Below, piece by piece: positions 8,779-16,855 of a stretch of DNA of 64,000 nucleotides (within the stretch, counting starts at the first letter, position 1; every line of letters begins with the position of its first letter). The notes beneath the pieces are model-generated. The model did no database searches. It saw only the letters and a list, made by a program, of their open reading frames with translations, and was not told where the DNA came from. The stretch comes from DATAGF01 sp963834875 (GTDB taxonomy: Bacteria > Actinomycetota > Thermoleophilia > Miltoncostaeales > Miltoncostaeaceae): the NCBI GenBank assembly GCA_963834875.1, contig CAWIDG010000001.1:62001-126000 (forward strand), in the 5' to 3' direction. A program made the translations under genes and the position numbers.

Positions 8779-8785
8779 CGGCGGG

Positions 8786-9115
8786 CTAGCCCGCGGCCCG
8801 GCGCCGCACCATGACGGACTCGCGCACGGCCTGGCGCAGGGACTTGCCGCTGGCCAGCACGGCCCAGTCGAGCTCGAGCTCCATGCCGAGGTCCACGAGG
8901 GCGCGCAGGATCGCCGCGTCGTCGATGCCGGAGCCCGACAGCGCCGTCGCCTCCCGCAGCCAGCGGGCCTGCGGCTTGGAGAGCGCCACGGTCACGTCCT
9001 TGCGGGAGTCCTTGCGGCGCGTCCCGATGGCCCCGTCGCCGAGGCGCACGTAGACGCCGCCGCCCTCGCCGCCGGGAGGCCCGCCGAGCATCGACTGGTA
9101 GCTGACGCGCCTCAC
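8786..9115 (-). CDS. Small protein with a possible ribbon-helix-helix core
   Basis: A 109-residue protein of unknown function. After a Gly-rich start, residues from about 38 read RKDVTVALSKPQARWLREAT, then DAAILRALVDLGMELELDW. This beta strand plus two amphipathic helices resembles a ribbon-helix-helix DNA-binding fold, though I cannot confirm the family. The rest is basic (LRQAVRESVMVRRRAAG). Its start overlaps the ExeA-like ATPase stop by ATGA, so the two are translated together and may interact. Confidence 0.5.
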   Translation of the reverse strand: MRRVSYQSMLGGPPGGEGGGVYVRLGDGAIGTRRKDSRKDVTVALSKPQARWLREATALSGSGIDDAAILRALVDLGMELELDWAVLASGKSLRQAVRESVMVRRRAAG

Positions 9116-9957
9116 CAGCCGTCCTGCGGCGGGCCGGCCGCCTCGACGCTCATGCGCGCGTCCTCGGCCAGGTCCCGGATGGTGTCCTCGCCGATCTGCT
9201 CCTCCCCGCGCGCGGCCGCGACGAAGAGGGCGTTCGCGACGAGCAGGTTGACGAGCCGCGGGACGCCCCCGGTCTGCTCGTGCACCGTCACCGCCGCGCG
9301 CTCGGAGAGGATGGGCCGCTCGGCTCCGGCGACCCGGGCGCGGTGCGCGACGTAGAGGTGGACCTCATCGGCGGTCATCGGCCCGAGGTGGTACCGGACC
9401 ACCACCCGCTGGGCGACCTGGGGGAGGCGCTCGACGTGGCGCGTCAGCTCCGGCTGGCCGAGCAGCACCACCGGCGCGCTCGGCCCGTCGCCCGGGTTGG
9501 TCAGCATGCGCACCTCGTCGAGGGCGCGCGGGTTGAGGCGCTGCGCCTCGTCGATCGCGATCACCATGCGCCGGCCCTCGGCCGCCGAGCCGGCGAGCCG
9601 CGCGCGCACGCGGCCCGCCAGGCGGGCCGCCGATCCCCCGGCGGGCTCCGCGCCGGCCGCGGGCAGGATCGCGGCCAGGAGCGCCGCCGGCGTGCGCGGC
9701 GGGTTGGGAACCTCGGCGACGACGAAGCCCTCGCCGTCGAGGGTCCGCCGCAGGGTCTGGGAGAGGAGCGTCTTGCCGGAGCCGATCTCCCCCGTGATCA
9801 CCACCAGCCCCCCGAGCTGGGTGATGCCGAACAGGATGCGCGCGAGGCCCTCGCGGTGGTCGGAGCGCTCGAATGCGTACCGGGTGTCCGGCTCGAGCCC
9901 GAAGGGCGGCTCGACCAGGCCCCAATGGGCGAGGTATCCGCCCCCGTCGACGCTCAC
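9112..9957 (-). CDS. ExeA/GspA-like AAA ATPase
   Basis: A 281-residue AAA ATPase of the ExeA/TniB type. It opens with WGLVEPPFGLEPDTRYAF, the N-terminal block of ExeA. Walker A follows (VVITGEIGSGKTLLSQTL), Walker B (MVIAIDEAQRLNPRALDEV), sensor 1 (VVLLGQPEL) and the C-terminal GGVPRLVNLLVANAL helix. Relatives act in type II secretion or transposition, but neither a peptidoglycan-binding domain nor a transposase partner is present. It heads a five-gene minus-strand operon with CHAD proteins. The start is GTG at 9957, six bases after a -10-like TAGACT. Confidence 0.8.
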   Translation of the reverse strand: MSVDGGGYLAHWGLVEPPFGLEPDTRYAFERSDHREGLARILFGITQLGGLVVITGEIGSGKTLLSQTLRRTLDGEGFVVAEVPNPPRTPAALLAAILPAAGAEPAGGSAARLAGRVRARLAGSAAEGRRMVIAIDEAQRLNPRALDEVRMLTNPGDGPSAPVVLLGQPELTRHVERLPQVAQRVVVRYHLGPMTADEVHLYVAHRARVAGAERPILSERAAVTVHEQTGGVPRLVNLLVANALFVAAARGEEQIGEDTIRDLAEDARMSVEAAGPPQDGW

Positions 9958-9963
9958 CGGCGG

Positions 9964-9969
9964 AGTCTA
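9964..9969 (-). promoter_or_regulatory. -10 box of the ExeA-like gene, leaderless type
   Basis: On the minus strand TAGACT lies six bases before the GTG start at 9957. The TANNNT hexamer and the spacing fit transcription starting at or next to the start codon. No good -35 is visible. There is no Shine-Dalgarno sequence between it and the GTG. Confidence 0.5.
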
Positions 9970-10005
9970 GGCCACCCCGGGGCGCGGCGCGCCCGTTCAC
10001 CGCCG

Positions 10006-10303
10006 TTACATCCGGAGGCCGGAGCGGCGGCGGGCGACGGCCCGCGCGCGCAGCGCCGCGAGGCCGCCCACGAGGGCCGCCGCCGCGGCGAGCCCCACCT
10101 GCCCGGCCACCACGTCGCCCCCGCCCGGCAGCGAGGCGACCCCCGCGAGCAGGAACCCCGCCGTCAGCCCGAGGGCGTAGAGGGCGAGCGCGCGGGCGGC
10201 CCGGAACGCGGCGCCGGCGCGGTGACGGGACCGCGCGCAGGCGCGCGCGGTCCGCTGCGGCGGGGCGGGGAAGGGCGTCGCGGCGGTGTGCGAGGGCGGG
10301 CAT
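10006..10303 (-). CDS. Small two-helix membrane protein under SOS-type control (frame broken)
   Basis: I do not recognise the family. The ATG at 10303 is chosen because a promoter with two LexA-like boxes ends eight bases before it. The first ~25 codons read MPALAHRRDALPRPAAADRA in one frame. The rest is open in another frame to a TAA at 10006-10008, so an indel near 10230 is likely. That second part has two membrane helices (LALYALGLTAGFLLAGVASL and VGLAAAAALVGGLAAL) and a very basic end (RARAVARRRSGLRM). The product would be about 98 residues. It sits divergently next to mraZ at the head of the division cluster, where an SOS-induced division inhibitor would make sense; that role is a guess. 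Confidence 0.5.
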
Positions 10304-10308
10304 CGCGG

Positions 10309-10347
10309 GGAACTGTAGTTCGGGCCTCGGACGCGAACAAGTGTTCC
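10309..10347 (-). promoter_or_regulatory. Promoter with two LexA (SOS) boxes
   Basis: Minus strand: TTGTTC, 17 bases, TACAGT, then 8 bases to the ATG at 10303. Two LexA-type palindromes overlay it: 10334-10347 (CGAACAAGTGTTCC on the plus strand, an exact match to the Gram-positive CGAACRNRYGTTYC consensus) covers the -35. The second, 10309-10322 (CGAACTACAGTTCC on the minus strand, one deviation), contains the whole -10. Their centres are 25 bases apart. Repression by LexA and induction on DNA damage are the direct prediction. Confidence 0.75.
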
Positions 10348-10462
10348 TTTCCGCTGCACCTCGCGGACTGCCGCAACGCCGGTTGCGCGCGCGCCTCCTG
10401 CTCGCCCGCGTTGCGGGTACGCCGCGATCGGCAGATCCCGGTGGGCATCGGGGGAAGCGGGA

Positions 10463-10491
10463 TTGTCAAGTGGGGTGATGTGGGGTAGCGT
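10463..10491 (+). promoter_or_regulatory. mraZ promoter, leaderless
   Basis: TTGTCA at 10463-10468 and TAGCGT at 10486-10491 are separated by 17 bases. Transcription starting about seven bases after the -10 would begin at the mraZ ATG (10499), so the message is probably leaderless. This is the likely main promoter of the cell wall and division cluster. It is overlaid by the MraZ operator repeats. Confidence 0.65.
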
Positions 10492-10495
10492 GGGG
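10470..10495 (+). promoter_or_regulatory. MraZ operator: three GTGGGG repeats at 10-base spacing
   Basis: GTGGGG occurs at 10470-10475, 10480-10485 and 10490-10495, exactly one helical turn apart. In Escherichia coli MraZ represses its own operon by binding GTGGG-type direct repeats with a 10-base period. Here the repeats fill the promoter spacer and overlap the -10, an ideal place for autorepression. The match in unit, period and position is direct; binding is inferred from the family. Confidence 0.8.
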
Positions 10496-10498
10496 CCC

Positions 10499-10951
10499 AT
10501 GCAACGCCGGCTGCTCAGCGGGACGTACGAGTGCAGCCTCGACGATCGCTTCCGCCTCGCAATTCCCGCCCGGCTGCGGGAGCCCTTCTCCGAGGGCGCG
10601 ACGATCGGCTGGTGGCTCGACGACGGGCTGATCCTCGTGCCGACTCCGGACTGGTCCGGCCTGCTCGAGCGCACCTTCGGCGCCATGAGCGTGCTCGACG
10701 ACGGGGCCCGCGAGCTGAGCCGCTTCCTGATCTCGGGTGCCTACGACCACGAGCTCGACGGCCAGGGCCGCATCCCCGTCGCGGCCGAGCTGCGCGAGCA
10801 CGCCGGGATCGAGGGCCGCAAGGTGAGGGTCGTCGGCGTCGGCGAGTACCTCGAGGTCTGGGAGCCGTCCCGCCTCGCCGACCGCTTCTCCGAGCTGCGT
10901 CGAGAGGGGGTGTCCGCCCGTGCCAAGCGCCTTGCCGGTCGAGTCCCGTAG
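10499..10951 (+). CDS. mraZ: Transcriptional regulator MraZ
   Basis: A 150-residue AbrB-like regulator made of two SpoVT/MraZ half-repeats: LLSGTYECSLDDRFRLAIPA and LISGAYDHELDGQGRIPVAA, each followed by an R/E-L helix. It binds GTGGG repeats in front of the division and cell wall cluster and represses it. The ATG at 10499 gives the normal N terminus and lies three bases from the last operator repeat. There is no Shine-Dalgarno, consistent with a leaderless message. rsmH starts inside its 3' end. Confidence 0.92.
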   Translation: MQRRLLSGTYECSLDDRFRLAIPARLREPFSEGATIGWWLDDGLILVPTPDWSGLLERTFGAMSVLDDGARELSRFLISGAYDHELDGQGRIPVAAELREHAGIEGRKVRVVGVGEYLEVWEPSRLADRFSELRREGVSARAKRLAGRVP

Positions 10952-11897
10952 GCACGCCCGCGGGCACGAGCCCGTGCTGGCCGACGAGGTGGTCCGCCTG
11001 CTCGCGCCGCGAGCCGGGGAGACCGTGGTGGACGCCACCTTCGGCGCCGGCGGGCACGCCCGCCGCATCGCCCCGTCGCTGGGCGAGGACGGGCGCTACA
11101 TCGCCATCGACCAGGACCCCGAGGCCGCCGCGTGGTTCTCCGACCTCGCCGAGGACGTGGTCTGCGAGACCCGCTTCGTGCGGGCCAACTTCGCCGACGC
11201 CCTGCCGCGGCTCGCCCAGCAGGGCGTGCGCGCGGACGCGATCCTGATGGACCTCGGCCTGTCCTCCATGCAGGTCGACCAGCCCGAGCGCGGGTTCTCG
11301 TACTCGCGCCAGGCGCCGCTCGACATGCGAATGGACCCGGGGCGTGACCGGTCGGCCGCGGATCTCGTCGCCGAGGCCCCCGAGGCCGAGCTCGCCGAGA
11401 TCATCCGGGCCTACGGCGAGGAGCGCTACGCGCGGCCGATCGCGCGCGCCATCGCCCGGCGCCGCCGCGAGGCGCCGATCGCGACCACCGGGGACCTCGT
11501 GGAGGTCGTGCGCTCGGCCGTGCCGACGCCGGCGCTCTTCGCCGGCGGCCACCCGGCCAAGCGGGTCTTCCAGGCCCTGCGCATCGCGGTCAACGACGAG
11601 CTCGGCAGCCTGGAGCGCGGGCTCGAGTCCGCCTTCGACCTGCTCGCGCCCGGCGGCCGCCTGGCGGTGATCTCCTTCCATTCGCTCGAGGACCGCATGG
11701 TCAAGGGGTTCATGCGCGCCCGCTGCCAGGGCTGCATCTGCCCGCCGGACCTGCCGGTGTGCGGGTGCGGCCGGGTTCCCGAGGCGGCCCTGCTGGCGCC
11801 CAAGGCCCTGCGCCCGCGCCAGGCCGAGCTCGACCGCAACCCGCGCGCCCGGCCGGCGCGCCTCCGCGCCGTCCAGCGGGCCGAGGACGGACCATGA
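10920..11897 (+). CDS. rsmH: 16S rRNA m4C1402 methyltransferase RsmH (MraW)
   Basis: A 325-residue SAM-dependent enzyme that methylates N4 of C1402 in 16S rRNA. Key blocks are EPVLADEVVRLL, VVDATFGAGGHARRI (SAM-binding motif I), IAIDQDPEA, ILMDLGLSSMQVDQPERGFS, LDMRMDP and VISFHSLEDRMVKGFMR. A Cys cluster (CQGCICPPDLPVCGCG) near the end is usual in the family. The GTG at 10920 overlaps mraZ by 32 bases; the end overlaps ftsL by ATGA. Confidence 0.95.
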   Translation: MPSALPVESRRHARGHEPVLADEVVRLLAPRAGETVVDATFGAGGHARRIAPSLGEDGRYIAIDQDPEAAAWFSDLAEDVVCETRFVRANFADALPRLAQQGVRADAILMDLGLSSMQVDQPERGFSYSRQAPLDMRMDPGRDRSAADLVAEAPEAELAEIIRAYGEERYARPIARAIARRRREAPIATTGDLVEVVRSAVPTPALFAGGHPAKRVFQALRIAVNDELGSLERGLESAFDLLAPGGRLAVISFHSLEDRMVKGFMRARCQGCICPPDLPVCGCGRVPEAALLAPKALRPRQAELDRNPRARPARLRAVQRAEDGP

Positions 11898-12268
11898 GCA
11901 CGCGCGCCGCCCCGCGGCCGGCCCCCGCGCCCAGCCGCGCGAGGCCGCGGACCCGCCCCTCGTCCCCTGCCGCCGGACCGCGTCGCGCGCGGCTGCGCCT
12001 GGGGCGCGTGGCGATCCCCGTCATCGCCCTGGTGCTCGGCGGCATCGTCTGGATCAACGTCGCCAAGCTCACCCTGACCCACGAAACCGGCAAGGTCATC
12101 GAGCGCGCCCGCAGCGTCGAGGCCGAGACGGCGCGCCTCAAGAGCCGCTTCGAGCAGCGCAACGCGACCGTCATCGCGCGCGCAGAGAAGCGCCTGGGCA
12201 TGGTCTCGCCCCCGAGCTCCGAGGTGACCTACCTGGACGGCACGCGACCGGACGCCGGGGCCCCGTAG
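11894..12268 (+). CDS. ftsL: FtsL-like septum protein
   Basis: A 124-residue single-pass membrane protein. It has a long basic, Pro-rich cytoplasmic lead (about 40 residues), one helix (VAIPVIALVLGGIVWINVA) and an extracytoplasmic coiled coil (TGKVIERARSVEAETARLKS), followed by ARAEKRLGMVSPP, which matches the DivIC/FtsL pattern of a helix ending in a conserved GM/P motif. It would join FtsQ and FtsB in activating septal synthesis. The symbol rests on position between rsmH and ftsI plus topology, since FtsL sequences diverge strongly. Confidence 0.75.
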   Translation: MSTRAAPRPAPAPSRARPRTRPSSPAAGPRRARLRLGRVAIPVIALVLGGIVWINVAKLTLTHETGKVIERARSVEAETARLKSRFEQRNATVIARAEKRLGMVSPPSSEVTYLDGTRPDAGAP

Positions 12269-12271
12269 CCG

Positions 12272-14002
12272 ATGGCGGCCGGATCCTCGCGCCGGCCGCC
12301 CCCACGGCGCCGGCGGCCCCCGGCCGGCGGCCGCGCGAAGCCCCCCACCCGGGCGCGCCCCCGCCGCGTCCGCATGCTCGCCGCCGTCGCGATCGTCCTG
12401 CTCGGCGTCCTCGCCATCCGCGCGGCGTGGCTGGGGACCGTGCGGGCGGGGGACCTCTCGGACCGCGGTGTCCGGCAGAACCGCTTCGAGGCCGATCTGC
12501 CCGCCCAGCGCGGCGCGATCCAGGCCCGCAACGGGGCCGACCTCGCGATCGACCGCCTCGCGGTGGACGTCACGGCCACGCCGTACCTGGTCACCGACCC
12601 CGAGGGCACCGCCGCGAAGCTGGGCCCGGCGATCGAGCGCGACCCGAACGACATCGCCAACGCCCTCGCGCGGCCCGGCGGGTACGTGGTCCTCGCGCGC
12701 GACGTGCCCCCAGCGCTCGCCGACCAGGCCAAGAAGCTCGACCTGCCGGGGATCGACTTCTCCGACACCTGGCAGCGCTTCTACCCCGGCGGGCCGCAGG
12801 CGTCGCAGCTCGTCGGGCTGACCGGGGACACCCACGAGGGGATCTCGGGGATGGAGCGCCAGGTCGACGATGCGCTCACGGGAGTGCCCGGCCACCGCAC
12901 GGAGGTGCGCGACCTGCTCGGGAACTCGATCAGGATGCTCGAGGACCGGGAGCCCGTGCCCGGCCAGAACGTCCAGCTCACCCTCGACCCGGCGATCCAG
13001 GACCGCGTCGAGCGCACGTTGGCGGCCACGCGCGAGAAGTTCGCCGCGCGCAGCGCCACCGGCATCGTGATGGACCCGCGCACGGGGGCGGTGCTCGCGA
13101 TGGCCACGGTCCCACGGTTCAACCCCAACCGCCGGACCCGGATCAACCCGGAGCTCGAGCGCAACCGGCCGGTGACCGACACGTTCGAGCCCGGGTCCAC
13201 CTTCAAGGTGGTGACGCTGGCGGCGGCGCTCGAGGACCGGAGGGTCCTGCCCGGCACGACCTTCGCCCTCCCCACCCAGATCACGCGCTACGACCGCACG
13301 CTGCGCGACGCCCACGAGCGGCCCCCGGTGACGCTGTCCGCCTCCGAGATCCTTGCTCAATCAAGCAACATCGGCACGGTCTTCATCGCCGAGCGGGTGG
13401 GGGCCGAGCGGCTGCAGGCGTGGATCGAGCGGTTCGGGTTCGGCAGCCGCACGGGCATCGACTTCCCGGGCGAGGTGGAGGGGCTCGTCCTGCCGCTCGA
13501 GCGCTGGTCGGGCACGTCGATCATCAACATCCCCATCGGCCAGGGGATCGGCGTGACACTGGCGCAGCTCACGCGCGTCTACGCCGCGGTCGCCAACGGC
13601 GGCCGGCTGGTGGAGCCCCACCTGCTGGACCGCGTCGGCGGGGTGCCCGTCGGCCACGCCCCCGGGCGCCAGATCATGACCGCGCGGACGGCGCGCACGC
13701 TCGACCGCATGCTGCGCGGGGTAGTGTCCCCGGACGGCACCGGCAGCCTCGCCCAGATCGAGGGCTACCAGGTGGCGGGCAAGACCGGCACCGCCAACAA
13801 GATCGATCCCCAGACCGGCCAGTACAGCAGCGCGCTGTTCACCTCCTCGTTCGTCGGCTACGTCCCCGCGAACGACCCCCAGCTCGTGATCTCGGTCGTC
13901 GTCGACGAGCCCGGGGGGGCCTACTACGGCGGCGAGGTGGCGGCGCCCGCGTTCGAGGACATCACCGCGTTCTCCCTGCAAACGCTGAACATCGCGCCGT
14001 GA
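12272..14002 (+). CDS. ftsI: Septal peptidoglycan transpeptidase FtsI (PBP3 type)
   Basis: A 576-residue class B penicillin-binding protein. It has a basic N terminus, one membrane helix (MLAAVAIVLLGVLAI), a dimerisation domain (PAQRGAIQARNGADLAIDRL) and a transpeptidase domain with GSTFK (catalytic Ser), SSN and KTGTA. The segment PLERWSGTSIINIPIGQGIG and the final VDEPGGAYYGGEVAAPAFED are typical. It cross-links septal peptidoglycan as the partner of FtsW. No PASTA domains are present. It begins four bases after ftsL. Confidence 0.94.
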   Translation: MAAGSSRRPPPRRRRPPAGGRAKPPTRARPRRVRMLAAVAIVLLGVLAIRAAWLGTVRAGDLSDRGVRQNRFEADLPAQRGAIQARNGADLAIDRLAVDVTATPYLVTDPEGTAAKLGPAIERDPNDIANALARPGGYVVLARDVPPALADQAKKLDLPGIDFSDTWQRFYPGGPQASQLVGLTGDTHEGISGMERQVDDALTGVPGHRTEVRDLLGNSIRMLEDREPVPGQNVQLTLDPAIQDRVERTLAATREKFAARSATGIVMDPRTGAVLAMATVPRFNPNRRTRINPELERNRPVTDTFEPGSTFKVVTLAAALEDRRVLPGTTFALPTQITRYDRTLRDAHERPPVTLSASEILAQSSNIGTVFIAERVGAERLQAWIERFGFGSRTGIDFPGEVEGLVLPLERWSGTSIINIPIGQGIGVTLAQLTRVYAAVANGGRLVEPHLLDRVGGVPVGHAPGRQIMTARTARTLDRMLRGVVSPDGTGSLAQIEGYQVAGKTGTANKIDPQTGQYSSALFTSSFVGYVPANDPQLVISVVVDEPGGAYYGGEVAAPAFEDITAFSLQTLNIAP

Positions 14003-14022
14003 TGGCCGTCCGTCGCCTCTGG

Positions 14023-14028
14023 TAGGAT
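14023..14028 (+). promoter_or_regulatory. Possible -10 box before murE
   Basis: TAGGAT lies ten bases before the murE ATG at 14039, in the 36-base gap after ftsI, the only sizeable gap in this part of the cluster. It resembles the other -10 boxes placed just before start codons here. No clear -35 is seen, so this may be an internal promoter or chance. Confidence 0.35.
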
Positions 14029-14038
14029 CCGCGCCCGC

Positions 14039-15538
14039 ATGACCCTCCAGGAGCTGATCGAGGCCGGTCCCGGAGGGCGCATCGTCGCCGCGCCGTCGCG
14101 GCCCGGCTCGGAGGCCGCCGCGACGCCCATCGCCTCGATCGTCCACCGCGCCGAGGACGCGGGCCCGGGGGCGCTGTTCTGCGCCCTGCGCGGCACCCGC
14201 GCCGACGGCCACGACTTCGCGGCCGAGGCGGTCGCGCGCGGCGCGGCGGCGCTCATGGTGGAGCGCGAGCTGCAGGTGGCCGTGCCCCAGGCGGTCGTGG
14301 CCGACGCGCGGGTGGGCATGGCGCTCGCCGCCGCCGCGCTCGCCGGCCACCCCTCGCGCGACCTCGCGGTCGTGGGCGTGACCGGCACCAACGGCAAGAC
14401 CACCTCGTCGTTCCTGATCCGGGCGATGCTCGAGGCGGCCGGCCGGCAGTGCGGGCTCATCGGCACCATCGAGGCGCGGGTGGGCGGCCGGGCGCTGGCC
14501 CTGCGGCACACCACCCCGGACGCCGTGGAGCTGCAGGAGCTGTTCGCGCGGATGCGCGACGCCGGCGACGCGGCGTGCGCCATGGAGGTGTCCTCGCACG
14601 CCCTCGCCCAGCGGCGCACGGCCGGCACCCGGTTCGCGGCCGCGCTGTTCACCAACCTCACCCGTGACCACCTCGACTACCACGCGACCGTCGAGGAGTA
14701 CTACCTGGCCAAGCGGAGCCTGTTCCTGCGCCCCGAGGGCGAGGGGGGCGACCCTCCCGGGGCGGTGAACCTGGACGACGAGCTCGGCCGGCGCCTCGCG
14801 CGCGAGGCCGACGCGCTCGGCTATGCGGTCGACGCCCCGGCGCCGGTCCGCCCGATCCAGGCGCGCGGGCTCGCGACCGGCATCTCGGCCCGCATCGCCA
14901 CCCCCCGGGGCCCGCTCGAGATCGAGAGCCGGCTGCGCGGGCGCTTCAACCTCGCCAACCTCACCGGCGTCGTCGCCGTGGGCGAGCTGCTGGGGCTGCC
15001 CCACGAGGCGGTCGCGGCCGGGATCGGCTCGGTGCACGGCGTCCCGGGCCGCTTCGAGGCGGTCGAGGCCGGGCAGCCGTTCCCGGTCATCGTCGACTAC
15101 GCGCACACCCCCGACTCGGTGGAGAACGTGCTGCGGGCGGCCCGCGAGCTTGTGGCCGACGGGCGCCTGATCTGCGTCTTCGGGTGCGGAGGGGACCGCG
15201 ACCGGGGAAAGCGCCCCGAGATGGGCGCGGCGGCCGCGGCCCTCGCCGACGTCGCCGTCGTCACCTCGGACAACCCCCGCTCGGAGGAGCCCGAGGCGAT
15301 CATCGACGAGATCCTCGCCGGCATGCGCGACGGCGCCGCCCGCACCGTCGTGGAGCCCGACCGCCGCGCCGCGATCGCCTGGGCGGTGGAGGAGGGGGCG
15401 GCCGGCGACGTGGTGGTGATCGCGGGCAAGGGCCACGAGCAGGGCCAGGAGCGGCACGGGGTGAAGACCCCCTTCGACGACCGCGTCGTGGCCCGCGAGG
15501 CGATCGAGGGCGCCATGAACCAGGGGACGAGGGTGTGA
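14039..15538 (+). CDS. murE: UDP-MurNAc-tripeptide synthetase MurE (meso-DAP type)
   Basis: A 499-residue Mur ligase that adds the third stem-peptide residue to UDP-MurNAc-L-Ala-D-Glu in the cytoplasm. It shows the ATP site VVGVTGTNGKTTSSFLIRA, substrate blocks TTPDAVELQELFARM and MEVSSHALAQRR, FTNLTRDHLDYH, GRFNLANLTG and VDYAHTPDSVENVL. The motif TSDNPRSEEP predicts meso-diaminopimelate as the amino acid added (lysine enzymes have a different motif), so the wall is of the meso-DAP type. The C-terminal GKGHEQGQ block is intact. Confidence 0.95.
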   Translation: MTLQELIEAGPGGRIVAAPSRPGSEAAATPIASIVHRAEDAGPGALFCALRGTRADGHDFAAEAVARGAAALMVERELQVAVPQAVVADARVGMALAAAALAGHPSRDLAVVGVTGTNGKTTSSFLIRAMLEAAGRQCGLIGTIEARVGGRALALRHTTPDAVELQELFARMRDAGDAACAMEVSSHALAQRRTAGTRFAAALFTNLTRDHLDYHATVEEYYLAKRSLFLRPEGEGGDPPGAVNLDDELGRRLAREADALGYAVDAPAPVRPIQARGLATGISARIATPRGPLEIESRLRGRFNLANLTGVVAVGELLGLPHEAVAAGIGSVHGVPGRFEAVEAGQPFPVIVDYAHTPDSVENVLRAARELVADGRLICVFGCGGDRDRGKRPEMGAAAAALADVAVVTSDNPRSEEPEAIIDEILAGMRDGAARTVVEPDRRAAIAWAVEEGAAGDVVVIAGKGHEQGQERHGVKTPFDDRVVAREAIEGAMNQGTRV

Positions 15539-16851
15539 GGCTGACGGTCAACGAGATCTTGAGGTCGGGTGCCGAGGCCCGGCTCCCCGTCGGCACCCCG
15601 GACACCGAGGTCGAGGGCGCGTTCGTGGACTCGCGAGAGGTGGTGCCGGGCGCCCTGTTCGTGGGGATCCGCGGCGAGGCCGCGGACGGCGGCCAGCACG
15701 CCCCCGACGCGCTCCGCGACGGCGCCGCCGCCGCGGTGGTGGGGGAGTCGGCGTGGCGCTGGATCGAGGGCGAGTGCCTGGGCATGCGGCGGCCCGTCGT
15801 CGTGGCCCCGGACCCGGTGGCGGTGCTGCAGGCGGCCGGCCGGCTGGCCCTCGAGCGCAGCGGCGCGCGGGTGGTGGGCATCACCGGCGCCACGGGCAAG
15901 ACCACGACCAAGGACATCCTGGTCGCCATGCTGCGGGCGGCGGGCGTCGCCGCCGAGGGGACCCCCGGCAACCGCAACACGGAGATCGGCGTCCCGATGT
16001 CCCTGATGGGCCTGCCCGAGGGCTGCGAGGTGGCCGTCGTGGAGATGGGGATGCGCGGCGCCGGCCAGATCGCCGAGCTCGCGGCGCTCGCCCCGCCCGA
16101 CGTCGGGTGCGTCACCTCGGTCGGGCCCGTGCACCTGGAGCTGCTCGGCACGGTCGAGGCCGTCGCGGCGGCGAAGGCCGAGATCCTTGCGGCGCTGCGG
16201 CCGGGGGGCACGGCGGTGGTGCCCGCGGGGGAGCCGCTCCTCGAGCCGCACATCGCCGACCTCGACCCCGCCGTGAGGGTGATCCGCTTCGGCGACGCCC
16301 CCGACATCGACCTCGACCTGAGCCTGAGCAAGGGGTGGGAGCTACAGAACGCGGCCGCCGCGCTCGCGTGCTGCCGGGCGCTCGATGCCGTGCCCGCGGC
16401 CGGGGCGCGCATCGAGGTGGCGGTGTCGGCGCTGCGCGGCCAGGAGCGGCCGCTGAGCGTCGGCGGGACCCTCATCGAGGACTGCTACAACGCGAACCCG
16501 CTCGCGATGCGGGCCGCGCTGGCCGACCTGGCCCGGCGCGACGGCCGCCGGGTGGCGGTGCTCGCCGACATGATGGAGCTCGGGCCGCAGGAGACGCTCC
16601 ACCACCGCGAGGTCGGCGAGGCCGCGCGGGACGCGGGCGTCGATCTGCTCGTGGCGGTCGGCGACCGCGCCGCGGCCTACGTCGCCGGCGCCGACGGCGT
16701 GCCGTCGGTCCACATCGCGACGGTGGAGGAGGCGATCGAGGCGGTTCCCGGCCTGATCGAGCCGGGCGACGTCGTGCTGCTCAAGGGCTCGCGCTCGATG
16801 CGCCTCGAGCGCATCGGCGCGGTCATCGCCGCCCCCGAGGCGGGGGGCTGA
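15535..16851 (+). CDS. murF: UDP-MurNAc-tripeptide:D-Ala-D-Ala ligase MurF
   Basis: A 438-residue Mur ligase that adds D-Ala-D-Ala to complete the UDP-MurNAc-pentapeptide. Motifs are the N-terminal block EGAFVDSREVVPGALFVGIR, ATP site VVGITGATGKTTTKDILVAM, PGNRNTEIGVPMSL, VVEMGMRGAGQIAELA, SVGPVHLELLG and IEDCYNANPLAMRAAL with VLADMMELG. The GTG at 15535 overlaps the murE stop. mraY follows after a four-base gap. Confidence 0.95.
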   Translation: MRLTVNEILRSGAEARLPVGTPDTEVEGAFVDSREVVPGALFVGIRGEAADGGQHAPDALRDGAAAAVVGESAWRWIEGECLGMRRPVVVAPDPVAVLQAAGRLALERSGARVVGITGATGKTTTKDILVAMLRAAGVAAEGTPGNRNTEIGVPMSLMGLPEGCEVAVVEMGMRGAGQIAELAALAPPDVGCVTSVGPVHLELLGTVEAVAAAKAEILAALRPGGTAVVPAGEPLLEPHIADLDPAVRVIRFGDAPDIDLDLSLSKGWELQNAAAALACCRALDAVPAAGARIEVAVSALRGQERPLSVGGTLIEDCYNANPLAMRAALADLARRDGRRVAVLADMMELGPQETLHHREVGEAARDAGVDLLVAVGDRAAAYVAGADGVPSVHIATVEEAIEAVPGLIEPGDVVLLKGSRSMRLERIGAVIAAPEAGG

Positions 16852-16855
16852 GCGC

